From Bacteroidota bacterium (GTDB taxonomy: Bacteria > Bacteroidota > Bacteroidia > Flavobacteriales > Flavobacteriaceae): 7,628 bases of DNA. The stretch spans positions 1-7,628 of the forward strand of contig JAACDD010000031.1 of assembly GCA_009937085.1 (NCBI GenBank), in the 5' to 3' direction. Each line of letters starts with the position of its first letter. The first letter of the stretch is position 1. The translations under genes were made by a program, and so were the position numbers. Below the pieces are notes generated by a model. That model had not been told where the DNA came from. It worked only from the letters and a program-made list of their open reading frames with translations, and searched no databases. This document shows, one piece after another, positions 6,954 through 7,628 of the stretch.

Positions 6954-7628
6954 TTACTTCTTTTTGGCGCGTTTTTTCTTTGGTTTTTTCTTTTCGAGAA
7001 GTGCCATGGCTTGTGTGAGTGTCATTTTAGACACATCCACATCTTTTGAAAGCTCTACTTTTTGCTTGCCTTTAATAAGATTGTGCCTGCCCCAACGCGC
7101 TTTTTCAATACGCACGCCTTCGTCTTCCCAGTTTTTTACAATACGTTCGGCTTCCTTCTTCTTTTTATCTTCAATAAGCGTTGTGATATCAGCCTCCGTC
7201 AGCATGTCATAATCATACTTTTTAGACACATTAATAAACCATCCATTCCACTTGATAAAGGGCCCAAATCGGCCTACTCCTTTGGTTACAGGTAACTCCT
7301 CATAAGTAGCAATGGGTGCGTCAGCAAGGCGTTTTTCTTCTATAAGTGCTATGGCTTCGTCTAGCGTAGTAGTCAACGGGTTTTTACCTTTCGGCAGTGA
7401 AATAAACGATTTTCCGTGACGCACATAAGGTCCGTAACGACCATTATTAACTTCTACAACCTCAGCGTCATATTCGCCCAATTGCAAGGGGAGTTTAAAT
7501 AAGTCTAAGGCTTCTTCAAACGTGATTTTTGCCAATTGCTGCTCGGGATGAAGGCTGGCAAAAAGCGGCTTTTCCTCATCATCAACAGTACCTATTTGTG
7601 CCATTGCTCCAAACTTTCCTAGGCGGAC
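6954..7628 (-). CDS. topA: DNA topoisomerase I (type IA), C-terminal part, 5' end outside window
   Basis: Topoisomerase I relaxes negatively supercoiled DNA in the cytoplasm. Only the last 224 codons are present. The frame stays open to the window edge, so the ATG at 7602-7604 is an internal methionine and the catalytic core lies outside. What is visible is the C-terminal series of small repeats typical of bacterial TopA: RLGKFGAMAQIG at residues 2-13 of the fragment, NNGRYGPYVRHG at 61-72, GVGRFGPFIKWNG at 117-129, and a more diverged copy around ARWGRHNLIKGKQKVEL at 177-193. These aromatic/glycine repeats bind DNA in the family. The protein ends in a strongly basic tail (KKKPKKKRAKKK, 213-224), a common extra DNA-binding element. 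The TAA stop at 6954-6956 directly touches the GTG start of the next gene, which suggests co-transcription and translational coupling. The family call is firm; the upstream part cannot be judged. Confidence 0.93.
   Translation of the reverse strand, partial: VRLGKFGAMAQIGTVDDEEKPLFASLHPEQQLAKITFEEALDLFKLPLQLGEYDAEVVEVNNGRYGPYVRHGKSFISLPKGKNPLTTTLDEAIALIEEKRLADAPIATYEELPVTKGVGRFGPFIKWNGWFINVSKKYDYDMLTEADITTLIEDKKKKEAERIVKNWEDEGVRIEKARWGRHNLIKGKQKVELSKDVDVSKMTLTQAMALLEKKKPKKKRAKKK

Noticed and set aside
6964..7295. Plus-strand frames rich in Phe/Ser opposite topA
   Set aside because: Their composition is the complement of the Lys/Glu-rich topA C-terminus, so they are shadows.

Overview
This AT-rich window comes from a member of the Bacteroidota, most likely of flavobacterial type. 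All seven genes lie on the minus strand, so the biological order runs from high to low coordinates. The identification rests on an intact gldK-gldL-gldM-gldN cluster, the core of the type IX secretion system (T9SS) and gliding-motility machine, which is restricted to this phylum. The lack of Shine-Dalgarno sequences before the gld start codons also fits the phylum.

Layout in the direction of transcription: (1) the 3' end of topA (DNA topoisomerase I), cut by the window edge at 7628; (2) directly abutting it with a GTG start, an arginase/formimidoylglutamase-like protein whose metal-binding motifs are degraded; (3) a 57-bp gap holding a possible Bacteroidetes-type -7 promoter element; (4) gldK, gldL, gldM and gldN, packed with gaps of 8 bp and 2 bp and then a 4-bp ATGA overlap; (5) a compact hairpin plus T-tract terminator just after gldN; (6) an FAD-dependent oxidoreductase of the DAO family that starts immediately after that T tract. 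Positions 1-47 lie beyond its stop codon and hold no feature I can support. No gap in the window reaches 300 bp, and I see no tRNA, rRNA, CRISPR array or mobile element.

How the genes work together: by family knowledge, GldL and GldM form the inner-membrane motor driven by the proton-motive force. GldM spans the periplasm and meets the outer-membrane-associated ring of lipoprotein GldK and periplasmic GldN. The motor residues are visible here: Arg9 of GldM and a glutamate (Glu52) in the second membrane helix of GldL. The flanking topA, arginase-like and oxidoreductase genes are recurrent neighbours of gldKLMN in flavobacteria as I remember it, but have no demonstrated role in secretion.

This is a known system rather than a new one. 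The points most worth a second look are the apparent pseudoenzyme upstream of gldK, the divergent juxtamembrane linker of GldL, the acidic insertion in GldK, and the terminator/start-codon arrangement between gldN and the oxidoreductase.
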